Positions 7,434 to 15,875 of a stretch of 64,000 bases of DNA are shown piece after piece. Location: positions 1 to 64,000 of the forward strand of contig CAUJSJ030000094.1 in assembly GCA_963422775.4 (NCBI GenBank), written 5' to 3'. A program made the translations under genes and the position numbers. Each line of letters begins with the position of its first letter. Positions within the stretch are counted from its first letter, which is position 1. The notes beneath the pieces are model-generated. The model saw only the letters and a program-made list of their open reading frames with translations, ran no database searches and was not told where the DNA came from. This DNA is from Pelomonas sp963422775. Its GTDB lineage: Bacteria; Pseudomonadota; Gammaproteobacteria; Burkholderiales; Burkholderiaceae_C.

Positions 7434-9122
7434 ATGGAAAACATCATCGACATCGCCGTCATCGCCGGCATTGCCGTGGTCGGGCTGCTGACCATCGGCT
7501 TCGTATTCGCGCGGCTGTACAAGCGCAGCACCAAGGAGCTGGCCTTCGTGCGCACGGGCCTGGGCGGTCAGAAGGTCATCATGGATGGCGGTGCCATCGT
7601 GCTGCCGGTGTTCCACGAGCGCGTGCTCGTCAACATGAACACGCTCAAGCTCGAGGTGCTGCGCCGCGAACGCGAGAGCCTCATCACCAAGGACCGCATG
7701 CGCGTCGATGTGACGGCGGCCTTCTTCGTGCGCGTGAAGCAGACCGAGGAGGCGGTGAGCACCGCCGCGCAGACGCTGGGCCTGCGCACCATGAGCCCCA
7801 ACGAGCTCAAGGCGCTGGTGGAAGACAAGTTCGTCGACAGCCTGCGCGCCACGGCCGCGACGATGACCATCCAGGAGCTGCAGGACAAGCGCCGCGACTT
7901 CGTGCAGGCGGTGCAGAACGCCGTCGCGGAGGACCTGGAGAAGAACGGGCTTGAGCTGGAGTCGGTGTCCCTCACCAGCCTGGACCAGACCGACAAGCAG
8001 TTCTTCAACCCCAACAACGCCTTCGACGCCGAAGGCCTGACGCGGCTGACCGAGCAGACCGAGGCGCGCCGCAAGCAGCGCAACGACGTCGAGCAGGACA
8101 CCGAGGTGCAGGTGCGCACCAAGAACCTCGAAGCCTCGCGCATCAAGCTGACCATCGAGAAGGACCAGGAGTTCGCCTCGCTGTCGCAGAAGCGCGAGAT
8201 CGAGATGGCGCGGGCCGAACAGTCGGCGCAGATCGCGTCGCAGCAGGCCGAACGCACCCGCGAGGCCGAGACGGTGAAGATCGAGGCCGAACGCCAGGTG
8301 GGCCAGCGCCGCATCGAGGCCGAGCGCGAGATCAAGGCGGCCGAGATCGAGAAGACGCTGGTCATCCAGACCCGCGAGATCGAGCAGGAGCGCCAGACCG
8401 AGATGAAGCGCGCCGAGCAGCGCAAGCAGGTCGAGATTGCGCGCCAGGACACGCAGATCGCCATCGCCACCAAGTCGCGCGAGCAGTCCGAGGCCGACGC
8501 GGCCGCCAACCTCGCGCGCGCCGAAGCCGTGAAGGCCGAGGAAACCGTCAACACGGCGCGCCAGGTGGCCGTGGCCGAGCGCGACAAGGCGATTCAGCTG
8601 ATCGAGGCGAGCAAGGACGCCGAGCAGAACGCCATTGCCGTGAAGGTGTCGGCCTCCGCCGAGAAGGAAGCGGCCATCGACCGCGCCGAGGCGCTGACGA
8701 TCGAGGCCAAGGCCAAGCAGGCCGCGGCCATCGCCGAAGCCGAGGGCCGCCGCGCGATCAACGACGCGCTGAACACCTTGTCGGCCGCTCAGGTGGAGCT
8801 GCAGGTGCGCACCCAGCTGCTGCAGCAGCTGCCGGCCATCCTGGCCGAGGCGGTCAAGCCGATGGAGAAGATCGACTCGATCCGCATCGTGCAGGTTAAC
8901 GGCGTGCCGGGGCAGGGCCAGGGTGGGAGCGCGGAAGGCGGCGGCGGTGCGAACGGCGCCACCTTCCCCGAGCAGGTCATGAACTCGGCGCTGCAGTACC
9001 AGATCGCCAAGCCCATCGTCGATGCCGTCATGCACGACGCGGGTCTGTCGAATCAGGGCATCACCGGCATCGCTCACAACTTGGCGGCGATGCTGAAGCC
9101 GGCGGCCCCGGTCGCAGAGTAG
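7434..9122 (+). CDS. yqiK: Flotillin family protein (YqiK type)
   Basis: This 562-residue protein starts with a membrane helix (about 5-27) followed by a SPFH/band-7 domain (about 35-200, with RTGLGGQKVIMDGGAIVLP and KDRMRVDVTAAFFVRV). A long coiled coil rich in Glu, Ala, Arg and Lys (about 210-450) is the flotillin repeat region. The C-terminus is Gly/Gln-rich with MLKPAAP near the end. YqiK organises lipid microdomains in the inner membrane and partners with YqiJ. It is the last gene of the operon. A GC-rich hairpin without a T-tract (about 9146-9168) separates it from the convergent gene at 9243. Confidence 0.92.
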   Translation: MENIIDIAVIAGIAVVGLLTIGFVFARLYKRSTKELAFVRTGLGGQKVIMDGGAIVLPVFHERVLVNMNTLKLEVLRRERESLITKDRMRVDVTAAFFVRVKQTEEAVSTAAQTLGLRTMSPNELKALVEDKFVDSLRATAATMTIQELQDKRRDFVQAVQNAVAEDLEKNGLELESVSLTSLDQTDKQFFNPNNAFDAEGLTRLTEQTEARRKQRNDVEQDTEVQVRTKNLEASRIKLTIEKDQEFASLSQKREIEMARAEQSAQIASQQAERTREAETVKIEAERQVGQRRIEAEREIKAAEIEKTLVIQTREIEQERQTEMKRAEQRKQVEIARQDTQIAIATKSREQSEADAAANLARAEAVKAEETVNTARQVAVAERDKAIQLIEASKDAEQNAIAVKVSASAEKEAAIDRAEALTIEAKAKQAAAIAEAEGRRAINDALNTLSAAQVELQVRTQLLQQLPAILAEAVKPMEKIDSIRIVQVNGVPGQGQGGSAEGGGGANGATFPEQVMNSALQYQIAKPIVDAVMHDAGLSNQGITGIAHNLAAMLKPAAPVAE

Positions 9123-9242
9123 TCCGGGTATTTCGGGCCGAGCGCCGGGCCGCTCCCAAGCCGGCCCGTCTGGCGATGTGCATGCGGCTCAATGCCGCGC
9201 GCATCGCCGTCCCCTCGGGGGACCGACCAGGCGCGCCCGCGT

Positions 9243-10397
9243 TCAGCGGCGCGCGACTGGGCGAGGGGCGCTTGTGTAGTCCGCAGGCGGCTTCATCAGC
9301 GCCGGGTCGGGCTCACCGCGCCTGATCTTCTCCAGCCGGTAGTTCTGTTCGCCCATGCGCGGGTCGGCGTCGCGGCTCTGCACGGTCAGCATCAGTTCCG
9401 GGCTGCGCCAGACTTCGCGGCTGCTGATGATGGCCCGCTCGTTGCCGATCTTGCCGGCCTCGATGGTCCAGGTCGTGCGCTCGCCGGTGACCTTGAGGCC
9501 CTCGATCTCCTTGGGCGCCAGTGCCGTCGTCGTGCCGCCCTCGCGCGGCAGCATCGGGCCCTGCAGCAGCAGCGGCATGGGCGGCACTGGCGGCGTGGGC
9601 GCGACCAGCGGCGCGGGTGGGGCCGGCAGGGCGGGCATCTCGCTGGCGCGGATGACGCGCAGCTCGCGGCGGCGCTCGACAGCGCTGGCTCCCGGCGCCG
9701 GTGGCACCGCGGGCAGCACCAGCTCCTGCTCGATGACGATGCCGGGCTCCCCGGCCATCGCCCGGCCGCGGATGCGCTCGGCATCCACGCTGCGGGCGCG
9801 CTCGGCGACACGGGCGCCCCATTCCTTCCAGCGCGCGGCCTGCTCCTTCATGCGCTCGCCCCAGTCCTGCATCGAGGCTTCCCAGGCCGCGTGGGCGGCG
9901 GCGTCGGCGCCGGGGGCCAAAGCCGCACTGCCACGCAGCCGCTGCACCCGCTTCTGGTCGGGGTAGATGACCCAGCTCTCCCTGGCCACCGGGTCGTTCA
10001 GGTAGATGACCTTGGGCCCGCCTTCGCGCTGCACCTCGCGGCGCGTGCGGCCTTCGCCGTCGCGGCAGAGCTGGCTCTGCTGCTTGCGCACGATGCGGTT
10101 GCCGTCGCTCAAGGCTTGCACGTTCTCGTGCACGGCCGTGGCGCAATAGGGTGCGCCCTTGACGACGCGCTCGCCCTCCAGCTCGCGGCCGGCGAAGGCC
10201 AGCGCCTGGTCGCCCAGGGCCAGCTGCCGGGGCAGCTCGGCCATCACCCGGGCGACCTCGCGTTCGGCCTCGCGCTGCGCGTTGCGCTGCTCATCCAGGA
10301 TCTGGCGCTGGATGTCGCGCTGGGTGGTGTCGGCCTCCAGCGCACAGGCCGAGGCCGCGAGTGCGCAAAGCGCCAGGCTCATCAGGGGCTTCTTCAT
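9243..10397 (-). CDS. Secreted protein of unknown function in an ECF sigma factor operon
   Basis: This 384-residue protein begins with a signal peptide (MKKPLMSLALCALAASACAL); the cysteine sits in an imperfect lipobox, so lipidation is uncertain. A charged helical stretch follows (about 22-60), then a region with VIYLNDPVARESWVIYP, a Pro/Ala-rich central part (about 215-285) and a C-terminal segment with LKVTGERTTWTIEAGKIG. Two Cys (in PYCATAV and SQLCRDG) could form a disulfide. I do not recognise a named family. It is third in an operon behind an ECF sigma factor and a membrane protein, which suggests an envelope sensor, target or effector of that sigma factor. Confidence 0.7.
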   Translation of the reverse strand: MKKPLMSLALCALAASACALEADTTQRDIQRQILDEQRNAQREAEREVARVMAELPRQLALGDQALAFAGRELEGERVVKGAPYCATAVHENVQALSDGNRIVRKQQSQLCRDGEGRTRREVQREGGPKVIYLNDPVARESWVIYPDQKRVQRLRGSAALAPGADAAAHAAWEASMQDWGERMKEQAARWKEWGARVAERARSVDAERIRGRAMAGEPGIVIEQELVLPAVPPAPGASAVERRRELRVIRASEMPALPAPPAPLVAPTPPVPPMPLLLQGPMLPREGGTTTALAPKEIEGLKVTGERTTWTIEAGKIGNERAIISSREVWRSPELMLTVQSRDADPRMGEQNYRLEKIRRGEPDPALMKPPADYTSAPRPVARR

Positions 10398-10419
10398 GAT
10401 CGGGTCTCCGTCAACAACA

Positions 10420-10926
10420 TCAATTCAGGATCCGCACGGCCAGCACCTGGCCGCTCGGGTTCAGCATCAGCTCGGCGCGCACCGTCTCGTCGGCGCGGGC
10501 GGCGTCAAAGGGCAGGCCCAGCAGGGCCAGGCGCTCGCGCGGCAGCTCGGTGGGCTGCAGCCAGACAGCGGCGCTGCGGCCGGCCTCGAGTGCGGCGCGA
10601 AACTCGCTCTCGGGCACGAGGGTAATGAAGCCGCTGCCGGCCCCGGCCGCGTGAGCGGCCTGGGTACCGGGCGGGTCCAGCAGCAGGGCGCTCAGCAGCA
10701 CGGCGGCCGTGGCGCCAAGGGCCCCGCTACCCCAGGCCAGGCGGCGCAGCCAGCGCGGTTCATGCGCTGCTGCGGCCTCGGCAGCTGCGCGGCGGGTTCG
10801 AAGCACGCGCTGCTGCTCGGCCAGGCGGGCCAGCAGCGCAGCGTCTTGCTCGGCGCCGGGCTGAAGCCTGGCGAACTCGGTGCGTGCCGGCAGCAGCCAG
10901 GCGGGGGTGTCGTTGTCGATGCTCAT
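10420..10926 (-). CDS. Putative anti-sigma factor / single-pass membrane protein
   Basis: This 168-residue protein has an N-terminal cytoplasmic helical part (1-72, with AEQQRVLRTRRAAAEAAA), one membrane helix (about 74-95, LAWGSGALGATAAVLLSALLL) and a small periplasmic domain. It starts inside the stop of the sigma factor (ATGA overlap at 10923-10926), the usual arrangement for sigma/anti-sigma pairs. It lacks the zinc-binding HxxxCxxC motif of ZAS anti-sigma factors, so the regulatory role rests on position and topology. The next gene, 22 bases on, encodes a secreted protein. Confidence 0.72.
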   Translation of the reverse strand: MSIDNDTPAWLLPARTEFARLQPGAEQDAALLARLAEQQRVLRTRRAAAEAAAAHEPRWLRRLAWGSGALGATAAVLLSALLLDPPGTQAAHAAGAGSGFITLVPESEFRAALEAGRSAAVWLQPTELPRERLALLGLPFDAARADETVRAELMLNPSGQVLAVRILN

Positions 10927-11534
10927 GGTCTTTCTCCCACGGCCAGCAGATCGGCCAGACGCTGGCGGGCGCGGTGCAGCCGGGTGCGCAGCACGTCGGC
11001 GCTGACGCCCGCGATCGCGGCGGCTTCCTCGTAGCTGCGCTCCTGCAGGTCCACCAGCACGATGGCCTCGCGCTGCGGCCAGCTCAGGCGCCGGATGGCG
11101 GCCCAGAGGCCTTGCTGCTGCTGGGCCAGGCTCAGTCGGGCATCGCTGGCGGGCATCGGCTCGGCGGCCTCGTCGGCGTCGAGCGAATCGTCCAGCGGCA
11201 CATGCCGGCGCGCGTCCCGCCACTGGTTCAGCAACTGGTGCCGGGCCATGCCGGCCAGATAGGCGCCCAGCGAGCCGCGGTCGGCGTTGAAGGCTTGCGG
11301 GCCGCGCAGCAACTGGGCAAAGGCTTCCTGCACGGCGTCCAGTGCCGTGGCTTCGTCGCCGGCCAGTGCGAGGGCATAGCGGTAGACGGAGCCGCTCTCG
11401 CGTCGGTACACCAGGGCCAGCGCATCCGCGTCGCCGCTGGCCACGCGGGCCAGCAGGGCGGCTTCATCACCCAGCGCCGAAGCGGCTGGGGCGACGAAGC
11501 CCAGGCGGGTCAGCCAGCTCATTTCGGGCTGCAT
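10923..11534 (-). CDS. ECF subfamily RNA polymerase sigma factor
   Basis: This 203-residue protein shows the two ECF regions. Region 2 covers about 30-100 (ALALVYRRESGSVYRYALAL, then DAVQEAFAQLLR, the -10 recognition helix). Region 4 covers about 140-200 (LSWPQREAIVLVDLQ, YEEAAAIAGVSADVLRTRLHRARQRL, the -35 recognition helix-turn-helix). The linker between is acidic. Start is the ATG at 11534; Met5 (MSWLTRLG) is also possible. Upstream, between 11535 and 11674, two GGCATGC copies flank the likely promoter, and the GGAGTAACGAAGGGG stretch resembles an autoregulated ECF -35 element, but I cannot confirm it. It is coupled to the putative anti-sigma gene. Confidence 0.92.
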   Translation of the reverse strand: MQPEMSWLTRLGFVAPAASALGDEAALLARVASGDADALALVYRRESGSVYRYALALAGDEATALDAVQEAFAQLLRGPQAFNADRGSLGAYLAGMARHQLLNQWRDARRHVPLDDSLDADEAAEPMPASDARLSLAQQQQGLWAAIRRLSWPQREAIVLVDLQERSYEEAAAIAGVSADVLRTRLHRARQRLADLLAVGERP

Positions 11535-11674
11535 GTTGAGGGGGCCTGCGGGAGTTGCATGCCTCTATTGAGCGCGGGCATGCCCCTTCGTTACTCCGGA
11601 CAAACCCGTCGTCACTTTCGGCACGGCCTCGCCGCGGCATGATCCTGACGGCCCCAAGATCAGGAGACCGCCGA

Positions 11675-12088
11675 ATGCTCAAGCTGCAAGGCATCGACCA
11701 CCTCGTGCTGCGCGTCATCGACCTCGACGCCATCACCCGCTTCTACGTCGACGTGCTCGGCTGCACCGTCGAGCGCCGCCAGGACGAGATCGGTCTCGTG
11801 CAGCTGCGCGCCGGCCACTCGCTGATCGACCTCGTGCCGGTGGACGGCAAGCTGGGCCGCATGGGCGGCGCCGCGCCCGGTGCGGAGGGCCGCAACATGG
11901 ATCACTTCTGCCTGCGCGTCGAGCCCTTCGACGCGGCGGCCATCCGCGCCCACCTCGCGGCGCATGGCTTCGAGGCCGGCAAGACCGAGAGCCGCTATGG
12001 TGCCGAAGGCGAGGGGCCTTCCATCTACCTGAGCGACCCCGAGGGCAATGTCGTCGAACTCAAAGGCCCGCCCGGCCCGGTGCCATGA
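11675..12088 (+). CDS. VOC superfamily (glyoxalase/dioxygenase fold) protein
   Basis: This 137-residue protein has the vicinal-oxygen-chelate fold. It has His9 in GIDHLVLRV, a second His in MDHFCLRV (about 76) and Glu in NVVELKG (about 129), matching the H/H/E metal site. ITRFYVDVLG is the family helix after the first strand. Proteins of this type include glyoxalases, fosfomycin-resistance-like enzymes and ring-cleavage dioxygenase domains; the STM3117-like group is the closest by memory. The ATG at 11675 follows a CAGGAG ribosome-binding site. It stands as a single gene between the sigma operon and the AhpD-like gene. Substrate unknown. Confidence 0.85.
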   Translation: MLKLQGIDHLVLRVIDLDAITRFYVDVLGCTVERRQDEIGLVQLRAGHSLIDLVPVDGKLGRMGGAAPGAEGRNMDHFCLRVEPFDAAAIRAHLAAHGFEAGKTESRYGAEGEGPSIYLSDPEGNVVELKGPPGPVP

Positions 12089-12193
12089 AGTCGCTGGCAC
12101 GCGGCGTCCTCTGAGCCGCAGGCTTGCGCCAAGTCAAAGCGCCCGGTTGTCGCTGCGGCCAGCATGGCCGGTGACTGACCTCAGGAGCCTTTG

Positions 12194-12571
12194 ATGACCA
12201 CCAACTTCCGCGCCCTCTCCAGCGAGATATCCGCCACCCTCTCGCAATTGCGCGCCGACATCCCCGACGCGATGCGCGGCTTTGGCGCGCTGTCGCAGGC
12301 GGCGTTGCGCGACGGCGCGCTGGACCGCAAGACCAAGGAGCTGATCGCCATGGCCATCGGCATTGCGGCGCGCTGCGATGCCTGCCTGGCCTTTCATGCG
12401 GAGGCGCTGGTCAAGCTCGGCTGCGGGCGCGCCGAGTTTGAGGAGATGCTGGCGGTCAGCGTCTACATGGGCGGCGGGCCGTCGCTGATGTATGCCGCCC
12501 GCGCCCTCGATGCCTTCGAGCAGTGCGGCGGCGACCACGCGCCGCGTACCGAACCCGCCAAGGCCGCCTGA
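12194..12571 (+). CDS. Carboxymuconolactone decarboxylase / AhpD-like protein
   Basis: This 125-residue, single-domain helical protein has DRKTKELIAMAIGIAARCDACLAFHAEALVKLG in its centre. The conserved CxxC (Cys-Asp-Ala-Cys), with the downstream His and upstream Glu, is the active site of AhpD-type alkylhydroperoxidase proteins. Such proteins often reduce peroxides through a thiol relay. The length matches the family. The ATG at 12194 has AGGAG six bases upstream; the TTG before it is less likely. The adjacent aminotransferase begins 18 bases later, so co-transcription is possible but no functional link is evident. Confidence 0.9.
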   Translation: MTTNFRALSSEISATLSQLRADIPDAMRGFGALSQAALRDGALDRKTKELIAMAIGIAARCDACLAFHAEALVKLGCGRAEFEEMLAVSVYMGGGPSLMYAARALDAFEQCGGDHAPRTEPAKAA

Positions 12572-12589
12572 TCCCGCGGCGCTTGCAAA

Positions 12590-13747
12590 ATGGCGGGCAC
12601 CATGCCCGCCCTGCCCACCAAGCTGCCCAACACCGGCACCACCATCTTCACCGTCATGTCTGCCCTGGCGGCCGAGCATGGCGCCGTCAACCTCGGCCAG
12701 GGCTTTCCGGACTTCGGTGCCGACCCGGCCCTGTTGCAGGCCGTGACCGACGCGATGGCGGCCGGCCACAACCAGTACCCGCCGATGACCGGCGTGCCGG
12801 TGCTGCGCCAGGCGGTTGCCGCCAAGCTCAACACGCTCTACGGCGCGGCCTATGACGCGGACCGTGACATCACGATCACGGCCGGCGGCACGCAAGGCCT
12901 GATCACGGCCCTGCATGCCTGCGTCGGCGCGGGCGACGAGGTCATCATCATCGAGCCCGCCTACGACAGCTACGACCCGGCCATCCGCCTCGCCGGCGCG
13001 GTGCCCGTGGGCGTGCCGATGACGCAGGACTACCGCATCGACTGGCCGGCGGTGCGCGCCGCCATCACGCCGCGCACGCGGGCGCTGATGCTGAACACGC
13101 CGCACAACCCCAGCGGTCGTGTTGCGACTGCGGACGACCTGCGCGAGCTGGAACGGATCGTTGAAGCGCACGACCTCTTCGTCGTGAGCGACGAGGTCTA
13201 CGAGCACATGGTGTTCGACGGCGCTGCACACGAGAGCGTGGCCCGCTACCCGGCCTTGCGCGAGCGCAGCTTTCTCGTCAGCAGCTTCGGCAAGACCTTC
13301 CATGTGACGGGCTGGAAGGTCGGCTTCGTCGCCGCGCCGCCGGCGCTGTCAGCCGCGTTCCGGCGGCTGCACCAGTACACGGTGTTCACGGTCCACACGC
13401 CGACTCAGCACGCCATCGCGGCCTACCTCGCCAACCCGGCGCCGTGGCAGGGGCTGAGCGATTTCTACCAGGCCAAGCGCGATGCCTTCCGCACCGCGCT
13501 GGCCACCACGCCGTTGAAGCTGCTGCCCTGCGAGGGCACCTACTTCCAGACGGTGGACTACAGCGCTGTTTCCGACAAGACCGAACTGGACTTCGCCCGA
13601 TGGCTGACCACCGAGATTGGCGTCGCGGCCATCCCGCTGTCGGTCTTCTACCAGCGGCCGCAGGAGCGGCGGCATGTGAGGTTCTGCTTTGCGAAGCGGG
13701 ATGAGACGCTGTCAGAAGCGACGAAGCGGCTGGCGAGGTTGGCATGA
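12590..13747 (+). CDS. PLP-dependent aminotransferase, methionine aminotransferase (YbdL) type
   Basis: This 385-residue fold-type I class I/II aminotransferase carries Lys235 in SSFGKTFHVTGWK as the PLP Schiff-base lysine. Asn174 lies in NTPHNPSG, Asp201 in VSDEVYEH and Tyr124-region EPAYDSY in the cofactor pocket. The N-terminal VNLGQGFPDF matches the YbdL/kynurenine aminotransferase group, which transaminates methionine or aromatic amino acids with 2-oxo acids. The start at 12590 gives the usual length; ATG 12602 (MPALPTK) is an alternative four codons in. The stop overlaps the TPR gene start by the ATGA pattern. The precise substrate is an inference from family resemblance. Confidence 0.88.
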   Translation: MAGTMPALPTKLPNTGTTIFTVMSALAAEHGAVNLGQGFPDFGADPALLQAVTDAMAAGHNQYPPMTGVPVLRQAVAAKLNTLYGAAYDADRDITITAGGTQGLITALHACVGAGDEVIIIEPAYDSYDPAIRLAGAVPVGVPMTQDYRIDWPAVRAAITPRTRALMLNTPHNPSGRVATADDLRELERIVEAHDLFVVSDEVYEHMVFDGAAHESVARYPALRERSFLVSSFGKTFHVTGWKVGFVAAPPALSAAFRRLHQYTVFTVHTPTQHAIAAYLANPAPWQGLSDFYQAKRDAFRTALATTPLKLLPCEGTYFQTVDYSAVSDKTELDFARWLTTEIGVAAIPLSVFYQRPQERRHVRFCFAKRDETLSEATKRLARLA

Positions 13748-14637
13748 GCATCGACGCGAAGCGGCAGGCAGAAGACCTGCACGAGCAGGCGGTGGCATTG
13801 GAGGGCGGCGACGACGATCAGGCGCTGCGCCTGTATCACGGGGCCTTGCGGCTGGACCCCGAGCGCCCGTCGACGCTCTACAACATCGGCCTCATCCACA
13901 AGTACCGCGGGGCGTGGGTCGAGTCGCTGGATTTCAACCGGCGCGCCGTCGAATTGCGGCCCGATGACGAGGCCTCGAACTGGAACCTGGCCATCGCCGC
14001 GACGGCCCTGTGCGATTGGGCGACGGCCCGAGCCACCTGGCGGCGCCTGGGCATCGAGATCGTGGACGGCGACGGCCCGATCGGGGACGACTTCGGCATC
14101 ACGCCGGTGCGGTTGAATCCAGATGGCGACGCCGAGGTGGTCTGGGGCCGCCGTGTCGACCCGGTTCGCGTGCGCATCGAGAACATTCCCTACGCCTCCT
14201 CGGGCTATCGCGCCGAGGACATCGTGCTGCACGACGGCGCCCCCACCGGGACGCGGACCTCGCGGGGGCGCGAGTACGACGTGTTCAACGTGCTGCAGCT
14301 TCATATGCCGTCGCGCATGACGACCTTCGAACTGCAAGTGGACGCCGATTCGCCCGCCGACATCGAGGCCCTCGAAGAAGCCGTGGCGATGGCACGGGGG
14401 CATGTCGAGGATTGGACCTCCAATGTGCGCATGCTCTGCAAGGCATGCAGCGAAGGCAGGCCTCACGAGCATCACGACGCGGACGGCGGCAAGGACGACC
14501 GCTGGATGGCGCGGCGCGTGCTGGGCGCGTCGGCTGACGACGAGCCGGCGCTGCGGGCTGCGCTGGCGCGTTGGGCGTCGCCGGGCCGCCGGGTCGTCGA
14601 GCTGGCGGCCGTGCTGGCGCCACCCCCGGTCAACTAG
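13744..14637 (+). CDS. Tetratricopeptide-repeat protein with uncharacterised C-terminal domain
   Basis: The 297 residues open with two or three TPR units (about 7-95), including ALRLYHGALRLDPERPSTLY and ESLDFNRRAVELRPDDEASN. The remaining two thirds form a separate domain with VWGRRVDPVRVRIENIPY and EDIVLHDGAPTG. A Cys/His cluster follows (CKACSEGRPHEHHD, about 236-249) that could bind a metal. The family is unknown to me beyond the TPR part. It is translationally coupled to the aminotransferase upstream. A scaffold or metal-handling role is speculation. Confidence 0.75.
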   Translation: MSIDAKRQAEDLHEQAVALEGGDDDQALRLYHGALRLDPERPSTLYNIGLIHKYRGAWVESLDFNRRAVELRPDDEASNWNLAIAATALCDWATARATWRRLGIEIVDGDGPIGDDFGITPVRLNPDGDAEVVWGRRVDPVRVRIENIPYASSGYRAEDIVLHDGAPTGTRTSRGREYDVFNVLQLHMPSRMTTFELQVDADSPADIEALEEAVAMARGHVEDWTSNVRMLCKACSEGRPHEHHDADGGKDDRWMARRVLGASADDEPALRAALARWASPGRRVVELAAVLAPPPVN

Positions 14638-14734
14638 CGTTCCGCTGGCACGCTCCGTGCTAACCCTCGGGTTGGCAGGACCGGCATGCGCACCGTGGGA
14701 GGCGCCGGTTGTGACCCAGCTCACGGAGAACGCC

Positions 14735-15415
14735 ATGTTGCACCACCAGCGTGCAGTGCCCGATGCACGGAAAGCGGGGGCCGCGCCCAAGCAAACGGCG
14801 GGCGAGGTCTTTGGCAAGTTGATCAACCTCTCCGGTCGGCGCCGCTTCACGTCGCAGCGCGTGGTGTTGTTTGCGGTGCTGGCCCTGCAGGGCCGCAAAG
14901 GTGCGCTGGCCACGGCGCACGATGCACTGACGACCTTCCGCGAGGCCCACCGCGCGTTGACGGAGGGCGAGCTGTCGCCCCGCGTTCTTGGCGGCGAGTT
15001 GGAGCAGACCTATTCCGGCGCTGACCGTGCCGATGAGCGCATAGCCGGCTTCATCGAGCTCGCGCAGCGCGCGCTCAACGCCATCGCCACCGAATCCCGC
15101 AGCGCGCCTGGTCTGCTGGAGGAACTGGTGGAAAGCGTCACGCCGCTGCTGGCCGTGCTGAACCGGCTGACCCAGATCTACGAAGACCTGGCCCGCCAGC
15201 AGGCTGCCGCTGCGAAGCAGCAGCTCACCTCCGTCATGGGCGACATCGAGACCATTGCCAAACACGCCCGCATCGTCTCCTTCAACGCCCAGGTCGTCGC
15301 CGCGCGCGCTGGCGACTCGGGCCGCGAGTTCGCCGTCGTGTCGGGTGAGCTGACGCAGATCACCGGCAAGCTCGACGGCCTCGTGCGCGAGGCGGTGCGC
15401 AGCGCGGTGGCCTGA
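14735..15415 (+). CDS. Short soluble methyl-accepting-chemotaxis-like signalling protein
   Basis: This 226-residue protein has no signal peptide, transmembrane helix or sensor domain. The C-terminal part contains IETIAKHARIVSFNAQVVAA followed by RAGDSGREFAVVSGEL. This matches the highly conserved hairpin tip of chemoreceptor signalling domains (NLLALNAAIEAARAGE-type), although several tip residues differ. The N-terminal half is helical. The ATG at 14735 follows CGGAGA; a longer frame would start inside the TPR gene. It could be a cytoplasmic receptor fragment that couples to a CheA/CheW array, or a decayed receptor. No che gene is in the window. Confidence 0.75.
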   Translation: MLHHQRAVPDARKAGAAPKQTAGEVFGKLINLSGRRRFTSQRVVLFAVLALQGRKGALATAHDALTTFREAHRALTEGELSPRVLGGELEQTYSGADRADERIAGFIELAQRALNAIATESRSAPGLLEELVESVTPLLAVLNRLTQIYEDLARQQAAAAKQQLTSVMGDIETIAKHARIVSFNAQVVAARAGDSGREFAVVSGELTQITGKLDGLVREAVRSAVA

Positions 15416-15418
15416 ACG

Positions 15419-15793
15419 TCAGGCCGCCGGGCGCAACGGGCAGCTGGCGCCGGTGTCGGGCGTGTCGGCCAGCCGGCGGGCCAGATCGCCGCGCAGCCCC
15501 TGCAGCGCGGCGATGCGCTCGTCGATGTCCGCCAGCTTGCGCGCCAGCGTCGCGCGCAGCGCCGGGCCGGCGTCTTCGCCTTGGGCCAGCAGCGGCAGGT
15601 CGGCCGCGATCTCCGCCAGCGTGAAGCCCAGCTGCTGCGCCGTGCGCACATAGCCCAGCCACTGCACGGCCTCCTCGGGGTAGTCGCGGTAGCCGTTGTC
15701 GGTGCGGCGCGCCTGCAGCAGGCCGCGCTTCTCGTAGAAGCGCAGGCTGTCGCGGCTCAGGCCGGTCAGCGTGGAGAGGGTGCCGATGCGCAT
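15419..15793 (-). CDS. MerR family transcriptional regulator
   Basis: This 124-residue protein begins MRIGTLSTLTGLSRDSLRFY, the winged helix-turn-helix of MerR proteins. EKRGLLQARRTDNGYRDY is the wing and VRTAQQLGFTLAEI the second recognition helix. A dimerisation coiled coil follows (about 78-110). The C-terminus ends TGASCPLRPAA with a single Cys, so it does not show the two- or three-Cys metal sites of MerR, CueR or ZntR. It diverges from a small membrane-protein gene at 15876. A perfect palindrome lies between them. Confidence 0.9.
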   Translation of the reverse strand: MRIGTLSTLTGLSRDSLRFYEKRGLLQARRTDNGYRDYPEEAVQWLGYVRTAQQLGFTLAEIAADLPLLAQGEDAGPALRATLARKLADIDERIAALQGLRGDLARRLADTPDTGASCPLRPAA

Positions 15794-15816
15794 GGGAGTG
15801 TGTTGAAAAAGGGCTT

Positions 15817-15840
15817 GACCCTGGAGTGCGGTCCAGGGTC
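15817..15840 (+). promoter_or_regulatory. MerR-type operator/promoter
   Basis: GACCCTGGA, a six-base centre and TCCAGGGTC make a perfect 9-bp inverted repeat. It is embedded after TTGACC (15815-15820), a good -35 element. The nearest -10-like hexamer (GAGCAT, 15841-15846) lies about 20 bases downstream. A dyad inside an overlong spacer is the classic MerR-family activation architecture, here aimed at the gene at 15876. Confidence 0.75.
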
Positions 15841-15875
15841 GAGCATGGGGGCACTTCTGCATTTTGTGCCTCTTC

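Noticed and set aside
6738..9077. A 779-residue minus-strand frame opposite yqiJ and the flotillin gene
   Set aside because: It mirrors the flotillin coiled coil (Glu/Ala/Arg codons read as Leu/Ala/Gly), a codon-bias artefact.
9146..9168. GC-rich hairpin after the flotillin gene
   Set aside because: The stem is real but has no T-tract and could be chance in such GC-rich sequence, so it was not listed as a terminator.
11535..11674. Repeated GGCATGC motifs upstream of the ECF sigma gene as an autoregulated promoter
   Set aside because: The motif is suggestive but no canonical ECF -35/-10 pair could be placed with confidence.
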